In this document: piece by piece, positions 1 through 8,625 of the stretch
Layout of the letters: each line of letters begins with the position of its first letter
Numbering within the stretch: the first letter of the stretch is position 1
Assembly: GCA_963708095.1 (NCBI GenBank)
Contig: OY970182.1
Coordinates: forward strand, 3,968,001-4,032,000
DNA: 64,000 nucleotides
Direction of reading: 5' to 3'
Source of the DNA: JAJZVS01 sp963708095
GTDB lineage: Bacteria; Pseudomonadota; Alphaproteobacteria; Acetobacterales; Acetobacteraceae
The notes under the pieces: model-generated
What the model was told of the DNA's origin: nothing
Database searches by the model: none
The model's input: the letters and a program-made list of their open reading frames with translations, nothing else
Translations under genes and position numbers: made by a program

Positions 1-28
1 GTAGGAAGCACCCAGCACGGAGAAACCC

Positions 29-1093
29 ATGCACCCCAGGATTGCGGTAGTCGGCACCGGCGCCGTCGGCGGCTATGCCGGCGCGCACATGACGCAGGCG
101 GGGGAGGACGTGACTTTCCTCGATCCCTGGCCCGAGCATGTGGAGCGCATGCGCAGCCATGGCCTGCGCATCAGCCACATCACCGGCGAGGAGTTCACGA
201 CCAAGGTCCGTGCACTGCACCTGACCGATGCGCAGCACCTGGCGAAGGAAGCGCCGATCGACATCGCCTTCGTCTGCATGAAATCCTACGACACCGCCTG
301 GGCGACCAAGCTGATCTCGCAGTACCTGGCGCCGGACGGCTTCGTGGTCTCGCTGCAGAATTGCATGAACGAGGAAACGGTCGCCGGGGTCGTCGGCTGG
401 GGCAAGGTGCTGGGCTGCATCGCGAGCTCCATCACGGTCGATCTGTGCGAACCGGGCCACGTGCGCCGCGCGGCCGGGAAAAGCCGCGGCAAGGGCCACA
501 CCGTCTTCCGGGTCGGTGAGGTGCACGGGCGGATCACTGATCGCGCCCGCCAGGTGCAAAAGCTGGTCGATTATGCCGATGAGTCGCTCGTGACCTCCAA
601 CCTGTGGGGGGAGCGCTGGTCGAAACTGGTGACCAACGTCATGGGCAACGGGATATGTGCCTGCACCGGCATGATTAGCCGCGACACCCTGACCAACGAC
701 GCTATCCGCCGTTTCGGCGCCCGGCTGGGCTCGGAGGCGATCAGGGTCGGGCAGGCGCTGGGCTATGAGCTGGAAGAAATTCACCACATGGACCCTGAGG
801 TGATCGCGCGCGCCGGCGAGGGTGAGCAGAACGCGGCACGCGACTACGACGAGCATCGGCTGGCCGAGGCGGCAAAGCCCGGTGGCGGTGCGCACCGGCC
901 CTCGATGGGCCAGGACATGATGAAGGGAAGGCGCACCGAGATCGAGTTCCTGAACGGATTCGTGGTGCGCAAGGGCGACGAGGTAGGTCTGGCGACTCCG
1001 GCCAACGCCGCGCTGACCGAGATCGTGAAGCGGGTGGAACGCGGCGAGCTGCAGCCCGACCCGAAGCACATCATCGACCTGCGGCTGAACTGA
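29..1093 (+). CDS. ketopantoate reductase family (ApbA/PanE-like) oxidoreductase
   Basis: This 354-residue protein is an NAD(P)-dependent 2-oxoacid reductase of the 2-dehydropantoate 2-reductase superfamily. The N-terminal Rossmann glycine motif GTGAVGG starts at residue 9, and a Trp-Ser-Lys-Leu stretch carries the family's usual catalytic lysine. The C-terminal helical domain has the typical pattern PSMGQDMMKGRRTEIEFLNG. It is about 50 residues longer than biosynthetic PanE and lies 11 bp upstream of two acyl-CoA dehydrogenase genes. A role in reducing a catabolic keto acid or keto-acyl compound is therefore as likely as pantothenate synthesis; that is inference. A GGAG at 19-22 supports the ATG start. 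Confidence 0.8.
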   Translation: MHPRIAVVGTGAVGGYAGAHMTQAGEDVTFLDPWPEHVERMRSHGLRISHITGEEFTTKVRALHLTDAQHLAKEAPIDIAFVCMKSYDTAWATKLISQYLAPDGFVVSLQNCMNEETVAGVVGWGKVLGCIASSITVDLCEPGHVRRAAGKSRGKGHTVFRVGEVHGRITDRARQVQKLVDYADESLVTSNLWGERWSKLVTNVMGNGICACTGMISRDTLTNDAIRRFGARLGSEAIRVGQALGYELEEIHHMDPEVIARAGEGEQNAARDYDEHRLAEAAKPGGGAHRPSMGQDMMKGRRTEIEFLNGFVVRKGDEVGLATPANAALTEIVKRVERGELQPDPKHIIDLRLN

Positions 1094-1104
1094 GGGAGCG
1101 TCCC

Positions 1105-2310
1105 ATGGATTTGCGCTTCACCCCTGACGAGCTCGCGTTTCGCGACGAGGTGCGCGCATTCATCCGCGACAATTTGCCGGCCGACACGCGCGAGCGCATG
1201 AGGCTGGGCTACAGCCCGCGAAAGCAGGACGTGGTGGGCTGGCAGCGTATCCTGAACAAGCGGGGCTGGGCGGCGCTCTCGTGGCCGAAGGAATGGGGTG
1301 GTCCGGGTTGGACGGCCGTGCAGCGGATGATCTTCATTGAGGAGAACCAGGCCGCGCCCGCGCCCGAACTGCTGTCCTTCAACATCACGATGCTCGGCCC
1401 GGTGCTGGTGCAGTTCGGCACCGAGGCGCAGAAGCGCCGCTTCCTGCCGCGTGCTGCCAATCTCGACGACTGGTGGTGCCAGGGATTTTCCGAACCGGGG
1501 GCCGGATCCGATCTGGCCGCCCTGAAGACGGCGGCAAAGCGGGTCGGCGACCACTACGTGGTGAACGGATCGAAGATCTGGACCTCCACCGCGCATAACG
1601 CCGATTGGTGCTTCGTGCTCGTGCGCACCAACCCCACTGCCGCCAAGCGGCAGGAGGGGATTTCCTTCCTGTTGGTGGACATGAAGACACCGGGCATCAC
1701 CGTGCGGCCGATCATCTCGATCGATGGCGCGCACCACCTGAACGAGGTGTTCTTCGACGACGTGAAAGTGCCCGTCGACATGCGGGTGCACGAGGAGAAT
1801 CGCGGCTGGGACGTGGCGAAGTTCCTGCTGGGCAACGAACGTACCGGCATCGCTAGGCTTGGCAAGTCGCGCGAGCGGGTGGCGGCAGCGAAGGAAGCCG
1901 CGCGCAAGGTGCGGTTCAACGGCCGGCCGCTGATCGAGGATGCGGCGTTCCGCCAGCGGGTTGCGCAGATGGAAGTCGATATGAAGGCGCTGCAGATCAC
2001 CCAGTACCGGGTGGTCTCGGCCGGCGCCAAGAAGGCCGACGGGCGCCCCGATCCGCTGTCCTCGGTGCTGAAGGTGAAGGGCACCGAGCTGCTGCAAGCC
2101 ACCACTGAGCTTGCGATGGACGCTGCCGGCCCGCTGGCGATGCCGATCTGGGCGCAGGAGCTGGCGGAGCTCGCGAACGAGCCCGACATGCTGGCCGAGG
2201 CCGCGGAACAGGCCACCGGCACCTACCTGTTCCTGCGCGCAGCCTCGATCTACGGCGGCACGAACGAGATTCAGAAGAACATTCTCTCCAAAGCGGTGCT
2301 GAGGCTCTGA
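1105..2310 (+). CDS. acyl-CoA dehydrogenase, PimC-like large subunit
   Basis: This 401-residue FAD flavoprotein should oxidise an acyl-CoA to the trans-2-enoyl-CoA and pass electrons to ETF. The family shows as the N-terminal helical domain, the FAD-binding strand QGFSEPGAGSDLAAL and the C-terminal IYGGTNEIQKNIL. The last motif has Gly where medium-chain enzymes carry the catalytic Glu, as in many long or branched/dicarboxylyl enzymes. The DDWWCQGFSEPG and KFLLGNERTGIAR stretches resemble the large subunit (PimC) of pimeloyl-CoA dehydrogenase as I recall it. Its stop overlaps the next start (TGATG at 2308-2312), so the two probably form a heteromeric enzyme. The substrate is unknown. Confidence 0.88.
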   Translation: MDLRFTPDELAFRDEVRAFIRDNLPADTRERMRLGYSPRKQDVVGWQRILNKRGWAALSWPKEWGGPGWTAVQRMIFIEENQAAPAPELLSFNITMLGPVLVQFGTEAQKRRFLPRAANLDDWWCQGFSEPGAGSDLAALKTAAKRVGDHYVVNGSKIWTSTAHNADWCFVLVRTNPTAAKRQEGISFLLVDMKTPGITVRPIISIDGAHHLNEVFFDDVKVPVDMRVHEENRGWDVAKFLLGNERTGIARLGKSRERVAAAKEAARKVRFNGRPLIEDAAFRQRVAQMEVDMKALQITQYRVVSAGAKKADGRPDPLSSVLKVKGTELLQATTELAMDAAGPLAMPIWAQELAELANEPDMLAEAAEQATGTYLFLRAASIYGGTNEIQKNILSKAVLRL

Positions 2311-3446
2311 TGGATTTCGATCTCTCCGGCGATCAGCGCCTGCTGGCCGACAGCGTGACCCGCCTGATGGGGGACCGCTACGGGTTCGAGGCGCGCAAGG
2401 CTTTCCTACGGGAGCCGATGGGATGGAGCGCGGAGATGTGGGCGCAGTACGCCGAGCTTGGCCTGCTCGGGGTGCCCTTTGCCGAGGAACACGGGGGCTT
2501 CGGCGGCGGCCCGGTCGAGGTGATGCTGGTGATGCAGGAGCTTGGCCGGTCCCTGGCGCTGGAGCCCTACCTGGCGACCGTCGTGCTGGGCGGTGCCGTA
2601 CTCCGGCTGGCGGGTAGCGCCGCACAACAGGCCGCGATCCTGCCGGCGGTCGCGGAAGGCCGCCTGAAGCTTGCGTTCGCGCATGGCGAGCGCGGCGCCC
2701 GTTACGACCTGTCGGACGTGCAGACCACGGCAAAGCGCGCCGCTGGAGGCTGGGTGCTGGACGGGGCAAAGAGCGTCGTGTTGCACGGCGACAGCGCAGA
2801 CAGGCTGGTGGTCAGTGCGCGAATCAAAGGCGGACGCGACGATCCCGACGGGATCGGCCTGTTCCTGGTCGATGCGCATGCCGACGGCCTTGCCCGTCGT
2901 GGCTACGCGATGCGGGACGGCACCCGTGCGGCGGAGGTGTCGCTTACCAACGTCGCCGTTGCGGATGGCGACGTTCTGGGGGACCCGTGCGGCGCCTTCG
3001 CGGTGATCGAACGGGTGGTGGAGGCCGGCATTGCCGCCATGGGCGCCGAGGCGGTGGGTGCGATGGAAGCGATGCAATCCATGACGTTAGAGTATTCGCG
3101 CACGCGCGAACAGTTCGGCAAGCCGATCGGCACCAACCAGGTGGTGCAGCACCGGCTATCGGAAATGCTGATGGCGCTGGAACAGGGCCGCAGCATGGCG
3201 ATGCTCGCGACGATCAGCGTCGAGGAGCCGGACCCGGCGGAACGCGCGCGCAGCATCTCGATGGCCAAGGTCGGCTACGGGCAGGCGGCGCGCTTCGTCT
3301 CCCAGCAGGCGATCCAGTTGCACGGCGGCATCGGCATGACCGAGGAATATTCGGTCGGCCACTACTTCCGCCGCGCCATGGTGATCGAGCATACGTTCGG
3401 CGATACCGCCTACCACCTGGCTCTGATCGCTGCGAAAGTAGAATGA
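2310..3446 (+). CDS. acyl-CoA dehydrogenase, PimD-like small subunit
   Basis: This is a second 378-residue acyl-CoA dehydrogenase, translationally coupled to the previous gene by a one-base stop/start overlap. The C-terminal domain contains EYSRTREQFGKPIG and QLHGGIGMTEEY, normal for the family. The middle domain is degenerate compared with 1105-2310: no canonical EPGAGSD-type FAD loop is evident, only AFAHGERGARYDL. Paired dehydrogenases of this kind (pimeloyl-CoA PimC/PimD, steroid side-chain ChsE1/ChsE2) form mixed oligomers in which the two subunits share FAD and substrate sites. The same arrangement is inferred here. Confidence 0.87.
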   Translation: MDFDLSGDQRLLADSVTRLMGDRYGFEARKAFLREPMGWSAEMWAQYAELGLLGVPFAEEHGGFGGGPVEVMLVMQELGRSLALEPYLATVVLGGAVLRLAGSAAQQAAILPAVAEGRLKLAFAHGERGARYDLSDVQTTAKRAAGGWVLDGAKSVVLHGDSADRLVVSARIKGGRDDPDGIGLFLVDAHADGLARRGYAMRDGTRAAEVSLTNVAVADGDVLGDPCGAFAVIERVVEAGIAAMGAEAVGAMEAMQSMTLEYSRTREQFGKPIGTNQVVQHRLSEMLMALEQGRSMAMLATISVEEPDPAERARSISMAKVGYGQAARFVSQQAIQLHGGIGMTEEYSVGHYFRRAMVIEHTFGDTAYHLALIAAKVE

Positions 3447-3492
3447 TATGGGGCCGGGGAACCGGCCCACCTCGCATTGCTTCCGGTAGGCC

Positions 3493-4758
3493 CTACGGCC
3501 GCGCCGTGCGCAAGCGCGCGGCGCCGGCGACCAGGTAGTACACCGCCTTGAATGCGGCCAGCGGCAGGCCAAAGCCGGGACGTTCGTATAGGAAATGCCC
3601 GGCCAGCACGGAAACCAGGCCGTCGCGCATACGAAACAGATTGCGTGGCGCGAGGAGCATGCCCCGCAGGGCCGGGTCGTTGATGCGTCGGATCAGCCAG
3701 CTCAGCTCGTCCATCGCCCGGCGCAACCGCCGCTCCGCCCGTCGCGCCAGCACGCGTCCGCGCGTGGGATCGTCGAGCCAGGCGTCGGCCACGTCGGCGC
3801 CCAGTTCGGCCGACGCCATCGCGAGCAGCACGCCCGACGAAAACACCGGATCGAGGAAGCCGAACGCATCGCCCAGCAGCATCCAGCCCTCACCCCAGCC
3901 GACGCGGGCCCGGTATGAATAATTGGCCGTCCCGGCGATCTCCCCCACCGGTTCCGCTGCCCGCATCCGCGCTGCCACGCTTGGGCTGGCGGCGATGCGG
4001 GCTGCCAGCAACGCCTGCATCCCGCCGGCGCGCGCCTTGAATGCTTCCGCGCTGCCGACGAAGCCAACGCTCATGATCTGGTTCGGTAACGGAATCATCC
4101 AGAACCAGCCATCCGACACCAGGTGCACGGAAATGCAGCCTTCCCGCGCGCCGGTGCGTTCTTCCACGTTCCGGAAGTGGCCGTACACCGCCGCGGTGTT
4201 CATCCGCTTGTCCGGCTCACGCAGGCCGAACTTGCCGGCCAGCAGGCAGTCGCGCCCCGATGCGTCCAGCACGAAGCGCGCCGCAATCCGCTGCGCTTCC
4301 CCGGCCGGTCCACGCAACGTCACCTGTGCCGCGCCGCCGGGGGTGAAGTCCGCGTCCAGGACCCGGGTCTCTTCGGCGACCGTCACCGCGCGGTCGCGTG
4401 CGTGCCGGAGCAGGGTCGCGTCGAACGCCGCGCGCGGCACCTGGTAGCAATGGGTGAAGCGGCGATCGAGGCCGGAAGCAAAGCTGAACGTCACCCCGGT
4501 GCCGGTTTCGTCGGAGATGAACTCCGCTCCCGGCTTGAAGACGCCGAGGGCGTGCACCTGCTCACGCACCCCCAACCGGTCGAAGATTGCCAGATTCCGG
4601 GGCAGCAGCGACTCGCCAATGTGGAAGCGCGGATGCCGATCCTTGTCGAGCAACACCACCCGTCGTCCACGTCCGGCGAGCAAGGTCGCGGCAGTCGATC
4701 CGGCCGGCCCGCCGCCGATCACGAGCACGTCGCAGATATCGGGTAGCGGCGCGGTCAT
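3493..4758 (-). CDS. NAD(P)/FAD-dependent oxidoreductase, tryptophan-halogenase-like
   Basis: This is a 421-residue flavoprotein. The start is set at the ATG preceding TAPLPDICDVLVIGGGPAGS, because only there does the dinucleotide-binding motif GGGPAG fall at about residue 14; a longer open frame upstream is not supported. The second FAD motif GWMLLGDAFGFLDPVFSSG near residue 300 and the ESLLPRN stretch place it with the halogenase-like/geranylgeranyl-reductase-type flavoenzymes. No WxWxIP halogenase motif is seen; the local sequence is WFWMIPLP. It is divergent from a GT2 gene with about 21 bp between the starts. The same pair occurs in aryl-polyene-type pigment clusters, but no ketosynthases are nearby, so the reaction is unknown. 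Confidence 0.8.
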   Translation of the reverse strand: MTAPLPDICDVLVIGGGPAGSTAATLLAGRGRRVVLLDKDRHPRFHIGESLLPRNLAIFDRLGVREQVHALGVFKPGAEFISDETGTGVTFSFASGLDRRFTHCYQVPRAAFDATLLRHARDRAVTVAEETRVLDADFTPGGAAQVTLRGPAGEAQRIAARFVLDASGRDCLLAGKFGLREPDKRMNTAAVYGHFRNVEERTGAREGCISVHLVSDGWFWMIPLPNQIMSVGFVGSAEAFKARAGGMQALLAARIAASPSVAARMRAAEPVGEIAGTANYSYRARVGWGEGWMLLGDAFGFLDPVFSSGVLLAMASAELGADVADAWLDDPTRGRVLARRAERRLRRAMDELSWLIRRINDPALRGMLLAPRNLFRMRDGLVSVLAGHFLYERPGFGLPLAAFKAVYYLVAGAARLRTARP

Positions 4759-4779
4759 TTCCGGGCTTTGATAGCTGCC

Positions 4780-5574
4780 ATGGAGGGGCAGGATAACGGA
4801 CCGGCCGAGCGGCGTGAAGCTGCGTTGGCCGCAAGCGGGGTGGCAATCGTCATCCCCGCCTTTAACGAGGCGATGACGATCGCTTGCCTCGTCGCGGACT
4901 GCCTCGCCCTGCCAGAGCGGCCGCGGGTGATCGTGGTGGACGACGGCTCGACCGATGCAACCGCGGTCCTTGCCGCCGAGGCTGGGGCGGAACTGCTGCC
5001 GCAGGGAATCAACCGCGGCAAGGGCGACAGCCTGCGGCGTGGAATGCGCGCCGCGCTTGCTGGCGGCGCGGCGTGGATCGTGACCCTGGACGCCGACGGC
5101 CAGCATCGGGCCGAAGACATCCCCCGCCTGCTCGCCATGGCCGCGGCGTGGCCGGACCATCTGGTAATCGGCGCGCGGTGTGACCGCGGCGCGGGACGGA
5201 GGCCGTCGGCGCGGCTGGCGGCCAACCGGGTCGCGGATTTCTGGGTGTCGTGGGCCGCGCGGAGGCCGGTGGCGGACAGCCAGTCGGGCTTCCGGGTGTA
5301 TCCCGCCAGGCTCGCCGCGGCGCTGGTGGGCGGCGCCAGCCGATCGGAGCGCTTTGTCTTCGAGAGCGAGGCCCTGATCGTGGCCGGCCGCCGCGGCTTC
5401 GGCATCGTCGCGGTGCCGGTCCCGGCGATCTATGGACCGGCTCTGCGGCCGAGCCATTTCCGCCCCGTGGCCGATATCACGCGGATCGTGTGGATGGTCG
5501 CGGCCCGGCTGCTGGCGCGCGGCATGGATCCCGTCGGGCTCTGGCGCTCGCGGCGCCCGCCGCGCGATCAGTAG
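4780..5574 (+). CDS. family 2 glycosyltransferase, DPM/DPG-synthase-like
   Basis: This cytosolic GT2 enzyme has about 264 residues. The N-terminal GT-A fold shows VAIVIPAFNEA, VIVVDDGSTDAT and the metal-binding TLDADGQH. Further on are NRVADFW, ADSQSGFRVYP and a conserved SHFRPVADI. There are no membrane spans. The ATG at 4780 is chosen over a TTG at 4768 that overlaps the promoter space shared with the divergent flavoenzyme. The sequence pattern is like the glycosyltransferases of aryl-polyene gene clusters, so a lipid or polyene acceptor is possible. Its 3' end overlaps the convergent acyl-CoA dehydrogenase by 7 bp. Confidence 0.82.
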   Translation: MEGQDNGPAERREAALAASGVAIVIPAFNEAMTIACLVADCLALPERPRVIVVDDGSTDATAVLAAEAGAELLPQGINRGKGDSLRRGMRAALAGGAAWIVTLDADGQHRAEDIPRLLAMAAAWPDHLVIGARCDRGAGRRPSARLAANRVADFWVSWAARRPVADSQSGFRVYPARLAAALVGGASRSERFVFESEALIVAGRRGFGIVAVPVPAIYGPALRPSHFRPVADITRIVWMVAARLLARGMDPVGLWRSRRPPRDQ

Positions 5575-6734
5575 GATTTAGGCAGGTCGAGAACCCGCTC
5601 GGCGAGGTAGCTCAGCACCAGCTCGCGGCTGACCGGGGCGATGCGAGGGATCAGGCTTTCGCGGAAATACCGTTCTACATGGTATTCCTCGGCGTAGCCC
5701 ATGCCGCCGTGCGTCATCACTGCCTGTTCGGCGGCGTGGAACCCCGCCTCGGCGGCGAGGTATTTGGCCGCATTCGCCGCAGCGCCGCAGTCCTGGCCCT
5801 GGTCGTAGGCGGTGGCGGCCTTCAGCATCATGAGATGCGCCGCTTCAAGCTCCGCCCAGTTGCGCGCGAGCGGATGCTGGATCGCCTGATTCTGGCCGAT
5901 CGGGCGACCGAAGACAACGCGTTCCCGTGCATAGGCGGTGGCGCGCGCCAGCGCGACCCGGCCGATGCCGATCGCCTCCGCCGCGATCAGGATACGCTCC
6001 GGGTTCAGCCCGTGCAGGATCGCGCGGAAACCGTCGCCCTCGGCGCCGATGCGATCGTCCTCGGGGATTTCCATGTCCTCGAAGAACACCATGTTCGAAT
6101 CGACCGCGTGCCGGCCCATCTTGCGGATCAACCGCACTTCGGCGTGGGCGCGGTCGAGGTCGGTGTAGAACAGGCTGAGCCCGTGGCTGCGGCGCTTTAC
6201 GTGGTCAAGCGGCGTGGTGCGGGCGAGCAGCAGGATCTTGTTCGCCTCCTGCGCGGTCGAGGTCCAGATTTTGGTCCCGTTCACGACGTAGCGATCACCG
6301 CGCTTCTCCGCGCGGGTCTTGATCTCCGTGGTGTTCAGACCGGCGTCGGGTTCGGTGACGCCGAAGCAGGCCTTGTCCTCCCCCGCGATCAGCGGCGGCA
6401 GCATGCGCGCCTTCTGCGCCTCGGTGCCGCCGACGACGACCGGATGCAGCCCGAAGATGTTGATATGGATCGCCGAGGCGCCGGACATCGCGGCACCGGA
6501 TTCGGCGACCGCCTGCATCATCAATGCGGCTTCCGTTATGCCGAGCCCGGCGCCGCCATAAGCCTCCGGCATGGCGATGCCGAGCCAGTTGCCCGCCGCC
6601 ATGGCGCGGTAGAAATCCTCGGGAAAGGTGGCGCTGCGCTCACGTTCCAGCCAGTAGGAATCGCCGAAGCGGGCGCAGAGGCGCAGCACCTCGTCGCGGA
6701 TCTGCTGTTGCTCGGGGCTGAGGGCGAAATCCAT
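5568..6734 (-). CDS. acyl-CoA dehydrogenase family protein
   Basis: This third acyl-CoA dehydrogenase of the window has 388 residues and is full length. Visible motifs are MPEAYGGAGLGITEAAL, the FAD loop CFGVTEPDAGLNTTEIKT, RERVVFGRPIGQNQAIQHPL and the C-terminal MTHGGMGYAEEYHVERYFRE. It should oxidise an acyl-CoA with ETF as acceptor; the substrate cannot be read from sequence. It is transcribed divergently from paaAB (106 bp between starts), which suggests a shared regulatory region in aromatic or fatty acid catabolism. Confidence 0.87.
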   Translation of the reverse strand: MDFALSPEQQQIRDEVLRLCARFGDSYWLERERSATFPEDFYRAMAAGNWLGIAMPEAYGGAGLGITEAALMMQAVAESGAAMSGASAIHINIFGLHPVVVGGTEAQKARMLPPLIAGEDKACFGVTEPDAGLNTTEIKTRAEKRGDRYVVNGTKIWTSTAQEANKILLLARTTPLDHVKRRSHGLSLFYTDLDRAHAEVRLIRKMGRHAVDSNMVFFEDMEIPEDDRIGAEGDGFRAILHGLNPERILIAAEAIGIGRVALARATAYARERVVFGRPIGQNQAIQHPLARNWAELEAAHLMMLKAATAYDQGQDCGAAANAAKYLAAEAGFHAAEQAVMTHGGMGYAEEYHVERYFRESLIPRIAPVSRELVLSYLAERVLDLPKSY

Positions 6735-6840
6735 GGGGCGGGTCCGTCGCTGCGGTTGCGCCCACCATAGCGCCGGTTTGCCGCCCGGCCAGCCTCGGCA
6801 GTATGCTGGGGCCGGTGCCCGATGGCGCAGGAGACCCAGC

Positions 6841-7848
6841 GTGTACAGCCAGGCCCTCGATCAGCGCGACGCAGCGGCGCCGGACGGCGAACCGGCGGCG
6901 CTGACGGCCGGCTTCCAGGCCCGTATCGACGCCGAGGATAAGATCGAACCCAACGACTGGATGCCGGAGGCGTATCGCCGCACCCTGATCCGCCAGATCA
7001 GCCAGCACGCGCATTCCGAAATCGTCGGCATGGGCCCCGAGGGCAACTGGATCATGCGCGCCCCCAGCCTGCGACGCAAGGCGGCGCTACTGGCCAAAGT
7101 GCAGGACGAATGCGGCCACGGCGTCTATCTCTACGCCGCCGCCGAGACCCTGGGGGTCGCGCGGGAGGCGCTGGTCGACCAGCTCCTGAGTGGGCGCGCG
7201 AAATACAGCTCCATCTTCAACTATCCGGCCCTGAGTTGGGCGGATATCGGCGCCATCGGCTGGCTGGTCGACGGCGCGGCGATCATGAACCAGATCCCGC
7301 TGTGCCGGTGCTCGTATGGGCCGTACGCGCGGGCGATGATGCGGATCTGCAAGGAAGAGAGCTTCCACCAGCGCCAGGGCTTCGAGATCATGCTGACTCT
7401 GTCCCGCGGTACTGCGGCGCAGAAGGCGATGGCGCAGGACGCGCTGGACCGCTGGTGGTGGCCGGTGCTGATGATGTTCGGGCCTCCCGATTCCGAAAGC
7501 CGGCACTCCGACCAGTCGATGCGCTGGAAGATCAAGCGCTTCACCAACGACGGGCTGCGGCAGAAGTTCATCGACGCGACGGTGCCGCAGGCGCAGTACC
7601 TGGGGCTGACCGTGCCGGATCCGGCGCTGCGCTTCGACGCTGAGACCGGCCACTGGCTGACCGGCCCGATCGACTGGGGCGAGTTCCACCGGGTGCTCGC
7701 CGGCGGTGGCGCCTGCAACCGGGAGCGGCTCGAGGCCCGTCGGCAGGCGCAGGCCGACGGCGCCTGGGTGCGCGCGGCTGCCGGGGCCTATGCCGCAAAG
7801 CATGCCGCCCCGACGCGGCTGGGTGGCATGACCGAGCGGGTGGCATGA
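6841..7848 (+). CDS. paaA: 1,2-phenylacetyl-CoA epoxidase catalytic subunit PaaA
   Basis: This is the di-iron subunit of the phenylacetyl-CoA monooxygenase, which epoxidises the CoA-activated ring in aerobic phenylacetate degradation. Strong family stretches are KIEPNDWMPEAYR, QISQHAHSEIVGMGPEGNW and LLAKVQDECGHGVYLY (an ExxH-type iron ligand set); a second set is ICKEESFHQRQGFE. The GTG at 6841 with AGGAG at 6829-6833 gives 335 residues, a normal length; the longer open frame to 6733 has no support. It overlaps paaB by 4 bp. The other complex genes (paaC, D, E) do not follow. Confidence 0.95.
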   Translation: MYSQALDQRDAAAPDGEPAALTAGFQARIDAEDKIEPNDWMPEAYRRTLIRQISQHAHSEIVGMGPEGNWIMRAPSLRRKAALLAKVQDECGHGVYLYAAAETLGVAREALVDQLLSGRAKYSSIFNYPALSWADIGAIGWLVDGAAIMNQIPLCRCSYGPYARAMMRICKEESFHQRQGFEIMLTLSRGTAAQKAMAQDALDRWWWPVLMMFGPPDSESRHSDQSMRWKIKRFTNDGLRQKFIDATVPQAQYLGLTVPDPALRFDAETGHWLTGPIDWGEFHRVLAGGGACNRERLEARRQAQADGAWVRAAAGAYAAKHAAPTRLGGMTERVA

Positions 7849-8132
7849 CCGAGACTGGGGCGCCCTTGTGGGAGGTGTTCATCCGCTCCCGCACCGGGCT
7901 GGCGCACCAGCATGTGGGCTCGATCCACGCCGTCGACGCGGAACTGGCCGTGCAGGCGGCCCGCGACACCTACACCCGCCGCGGCGAGGGGCTGTCGATC
8001 TGGGTGGTGCCGTCCGTAGCGATTACCGCGAGCGACCCCGGTGACAAGGGGCCGCTGTTCGAGCCGGGGACCACCAAGCCCTACCGCCATCCAACATTTT
8101 ACACGGTTCCGGACGAGGTAGGACACATGTAG
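7845..8132 (+). CDS. paaB: 1,2-phenylacetyl-CoA epoxidase subunit PaaB
   Basis: This 95-residue protein has the same length as the Escherichia coli PaaB I recall. It shows the family signatures WEVFIRSRTGLAHQHVGS, ARDTYTRRGEGLSIWVV and the C-terminal YRHPTFYTVPDEVGHM. PaaB is a small structural subunit that bridges the PaaAC heterodimers in the epoxidase. Its start overlaps the paaA stop (ATGA), indicating translational coupling. A hairpin with a short T-rich tail follows, so the transcript seems to end here instead of continuing into paaC. Confidence 0.95.
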   Translation: MTETGAPLWEVFIRSRTGLAHQHVGSIHAVDAELAVQAARDTYTRRGEGLSIWVVPSVAITASDPGDKGPLFEPGTTKPYRHPTFYTVPDEVGHM

Positions 8133-8154
8133 GCCGCTCGCCGCGGGGAAGGCG

Positions 8155-8178
8155 GGGCCGATCCGGCCCTGGTATTTT
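8155..8178 (+). terminator. candidate intrinsic terminator after paaAB
   Basis: A perfect 6 bp stem, GGGCCG and CGGCCC around an ATC loop, is followed by TGGTATTTT. It starts 22 bp after the paaB stop. The T tract is interrupted, so the efficiency is uncertain. Confidence 0.45.
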
Positions 8179-8330
8179 CCCCTCGATGGGCGTATATGCC
8201 GCCGATTGGCGCTTTTCGGTCGGGCTCGCGTGCCTTGTCGGCGGAAGCCGGCGCATTTGTGTTCCCTGAATGGAAAAGTAAGATCGGCCCGCACGGTGCG
8301 GGTCGCCAAGTCTTCGGAGAATACGGTGCC

Positions 8331-8537
8331 ATGGCAACCGGAACAGTGAAGTGGTTCAACGGCCAGAAGGGCTATGGGTTCATCCAGCCCGATGATGGCT
8401 CGAAGGACGTGTTCGTGCATATCTCGGCCGTCGAGCGGTCGGGCATGGGCAGCCTGAACGAGGGGCAGAAGGTTGCCTTCGACCTCGAGCGCGGGCAGCA
8501 GGGCAAGTTTTCGGCGGTGAATCTGAAGCGCGCCTGA
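8331..8537 (+). CDS. cspA: cold-shock protein, CspA family
   Basis: This is a 68-residue single cold-shock domain protein that binds single-stranded RNA and DNA. It has the RNP1-type motif KGYGFIQP at residues 16-23 and RNP2-type DVFVHIS. It covers exactly one domain, the normal length. It has its own transcription unit: almost 200 bp of non-coding sequence precedes it, as is common for Csp genes with long structured leaders, and a 12 bp hairpin follows it. Whether it is cold-induced or constitutive cannot be read from sequence. Confidence 0.93.
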   Translation: MATGTVKWFNGQKGYGFIQPDDGSKDVFVHISAVERSGMGSLNEGQKVAFDLERGQQGKFSAVNLKRA

Positions 8538-8545
8538 GGTTTCGG

Positions 8546-8574
8546 CCGGCGTCGCCCATTCCGGGCGGCGCCGG
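8546..8574 (+). terminator. 12-bp stem-loop after cspA
   Basis: The arms CCGGCGTCGCCC and GGGCGGCGCCGG, with one G-T pair, enclose an ATTCC loop 8 bp after the cspA stop. The tail ACCCCTCTTT is only weakly T-rich, so this may be a terminator or a 3'-end stabilising structure that lets some transcription reach the next gene. Confidence 0.5.
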
Positions 8575-8625
8575 ACCCCTCTTTGGAGGGATACCCGCGG
8601 GGATGCGCCGCGGCGGAGACACAAG

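Noticed and set aside
844..2769. 641-residue minus-strand open frame over acyl-CoA dehydrogenase genes
   Set aside because: Arg/Pro-rich antisense shadow typical of GC-rich DNA; the plus-strand genes have clear family motifs.
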